Shown piece by piece: positions 22,701 through 22,772 of a stretch of 22,772 nt of DNA. Under the pieces are notes generated by a model, which was not told the origin of the DNA, did not search any database, and saw only the letters and a program-made list of their open reading frames with translations. The stretch comes from a virus. Made by a program: the position numbers and the translations under genes. Location: the IMG/VR virus record IMGVR_UViG_3300046011_000296, positions 1 through 22,772 of that record; one strand, written 5' to 3'. Every line of letters begins with the position of its first letter. Within the stretch, counting starts at the first letter, position 1.

Positions 22701-22772
22701 GCAATAACGGTGGAAATAACACTGCCTCTGCAAACTATGGAGCGGGGGGTGGTGGCGGCGCATCAGCAGTCT
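19751..22772 (+). CDS. Giant glycine-rich modular tail adhesin, 3' end outside window
   Basis: The ATG at 19751 overlaps the fibre stop, and the frame stays open for 1,007 codons to the window end; I read it through line by line and found no stop. After a short hydrophobic N-terminus (MTGILNALLGFLRPSAAQPY) come four modules. Each opens with a Trp strand then VEYLVVAGG, runs through Gly tracts with GGFRTG, YTVTVGAGG, TSAGGGGGG, NTPSVSPSQGNNGG, GGASAVG and GTASTISGTSVTYAGGGGG, and closes GGSGIVIIKY. This matches the phage glycine-rich domain style (Gly_rich_2-like, from memory). Polyglycine-II helix bundles are known in phage adhesins such as S16 gp38, so a receptor-binding fibre tip is likely. 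The shadow frames here are long because of codon bias. Confidence 0.85.
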   Translation, partial: MTGILNALLGFLRPSAAQPYTVIQTFTSSTTWVCPAGVTEVEYLVVAGGAGGGQLGGGGGGAGGFRTASAYPVVAGTAYTVTVGGGGAGAAAAPVNPYQGLRATSGSNSIFGNSPNAITSAGGGGGGSYGQPTNNSQGASGGSGGGGAVDTSTNTAEIGGAGNTPSVAPAPAQGSGGGTSYRNSSPSYVGGGGGGGASAVGANAPSTGPGGNGGNGTASTISGTSVTYAGGGGGGGDTRAPNTAGGTGGTGGGANGGGSPGVAGSSAPANTGGGGGGGNGSLVPLASAAGGSGGSGIVIIKYTVTPATTIDVVQTFTSSGNWTAPEGVTSVEYLVVAGGGGGARQQGGGGGAGGFRTGTGLSVTAGTSYTVTVGAGGAAATGNAPNNQGSPGANSVFGNAPSAITSAGGGNGASFDTNGGNGGSGGGAGGFFTTQGLGGSGNTPVTSPSQGNNGGNGFTSGSANNRPSGGGGGASAVGGNATSPASGNGGNGTASTISGSSFTYAGGGGGGMGSSGGSAGSGGSGGGGAGGKAPAVGSAGTANTGGGGGGAGDDNIAAGAGGSGIVILKWTQALQVTNTFTSSGTWVAPPGVSTVEYLVVAGGGGGGHIGGGGGAGGFRTGTGLSVTPGTSYPVTVGAGGAGKNSSVKADSGTSSTFSTITSAGGGGGGSYINNPSAAVATGADGGSGGGGTLKDGPATFGPGGTGNTPSVSPSQGNNGGSGIYGPTLFGGGGGGGASAVGQSASGSPARGGGNGTASSISGTSVTYAGGGGGGGHSGGGTTGGTGGTGGGGNGGNATPAATAGGNGTDNTGGGAGGGGWNAPTSATGGNGGSGIVILKYLSKPNFQIFQATSTWVCPTGVTEVEYLVVAGGGGGGSGGGGGGAGGYRTGNGLAVTAGTSYTVTVGAGGSGGAQATAPALNNGVAGSNSVFSTITSAGGGFGAAGIAATAGNGGSGGSGGGAGIRAASLTGGAGDTPSVSPSQGNNGGNNTASANYGAGGGGGASAV
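19814..22772 (+). repeat. Four tandem glycine-rich coding modules
   Basis: Module starts, aligned at the strand before the first Trp, are about 19814, 20684, 21476 and 22283, giving lengths of 870, 792 and 807 bp, with the fourth cut by the window edge. Order and wording of the internal blocks are kept, while the variable loops between Gly tracts differ in length and sequence. Confidence 0.85.

Noticed and set aside
19751-22772. Diversity-generating retroelement target
   Set aside because: The modules show variable loops, but no reverse transcriptase, template repeat or adenine-biased changes are visible in the window.

Overview
The window is the structural (virion morphogenesis) half of a tailed double-stranded DNA bacteriophage. 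Every convincing gene lies on the + strand. Start and stop codons usually touch or overlap (ATGA, GTGA and TAATG junctions, or 8-base overlaps), and the order is that of a phage head-tail operon. A P22-sized portal with a long C-terminal helical tail, two neck/adaptor-type proteins, no recognisable tape-measure or sheath gene, and a run of fibre-like genes suggest a podovirus-like (short-tailed) particle. No integrase, replication or host gene is visible, so lifestyle and host cannot be read directly. The small-protein families and the gene style resemble uncultured aquatic-bacterium phages; that is recollection and inference, not a database result.

Layout. (1) 1-164: a non-coding leader with short GC-run repeats and an array of palindromes built on TGTAAC/GTTACA. 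(2) 165-7967: head module, comprising a LexA-type winged-HTH protein, large terminase, portal, a 62-residue linker gene, a GroES-like co-chaperonin, a scaffold, a 150-residue protein, a beta-rich decoration-type protein and the major capsid protein, closed by a strong UUCG-loop terminator at 7975-8007. (3) 8008-8119: promoter-like motif and structured leader. (4) 8120-9859: small beta-rich virion proteins, including a tandem paralogue pair. (5) 9852-12413: a cassette of very small, mostly very basic proteins sharing Lys/Gly motifs, plus one membrane/coiled-coil protein. (6) 12415-15502: neck/connector genes, interrupted by an HNH endonuclease and followed by a zinc-ribbon protein and two more small proteins. 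(7) 15499-17250: two distantly similar small virion proteins flanking a DUF115/MptE-like enzyme-type gene. (8) 17267-22772: a tail-fibre region with a 17-fold 22-residue repeat protein, a fibre with a 60-residue duplication, and a giant glycine-rich modular adhesin (at least 1,007 residues) that runs off the window end.

How the genes work together. Terminase packages DNA through the portal into a shell built by capsid and scaffold, with the GroES-like protein probably helping a host or phage chaperonin fold capsid. Decoration proteins stabilise the head, neck proteins close it, and the fibre genes provide host recognition. The basic peptides are candidates for packaged DNA-condensing or internal virion proteins.

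Most interesting signals: the palindrome array beside a LexA-type DNA-binding protein, with an exact 18-base copy 15.6 kb away inside a virion gene; the tandem cassette of Lys/Gly/Met-rich mini-proteins; and the repeat-built adhesins, whose copies keep their protein sequence while their codons have diverged.
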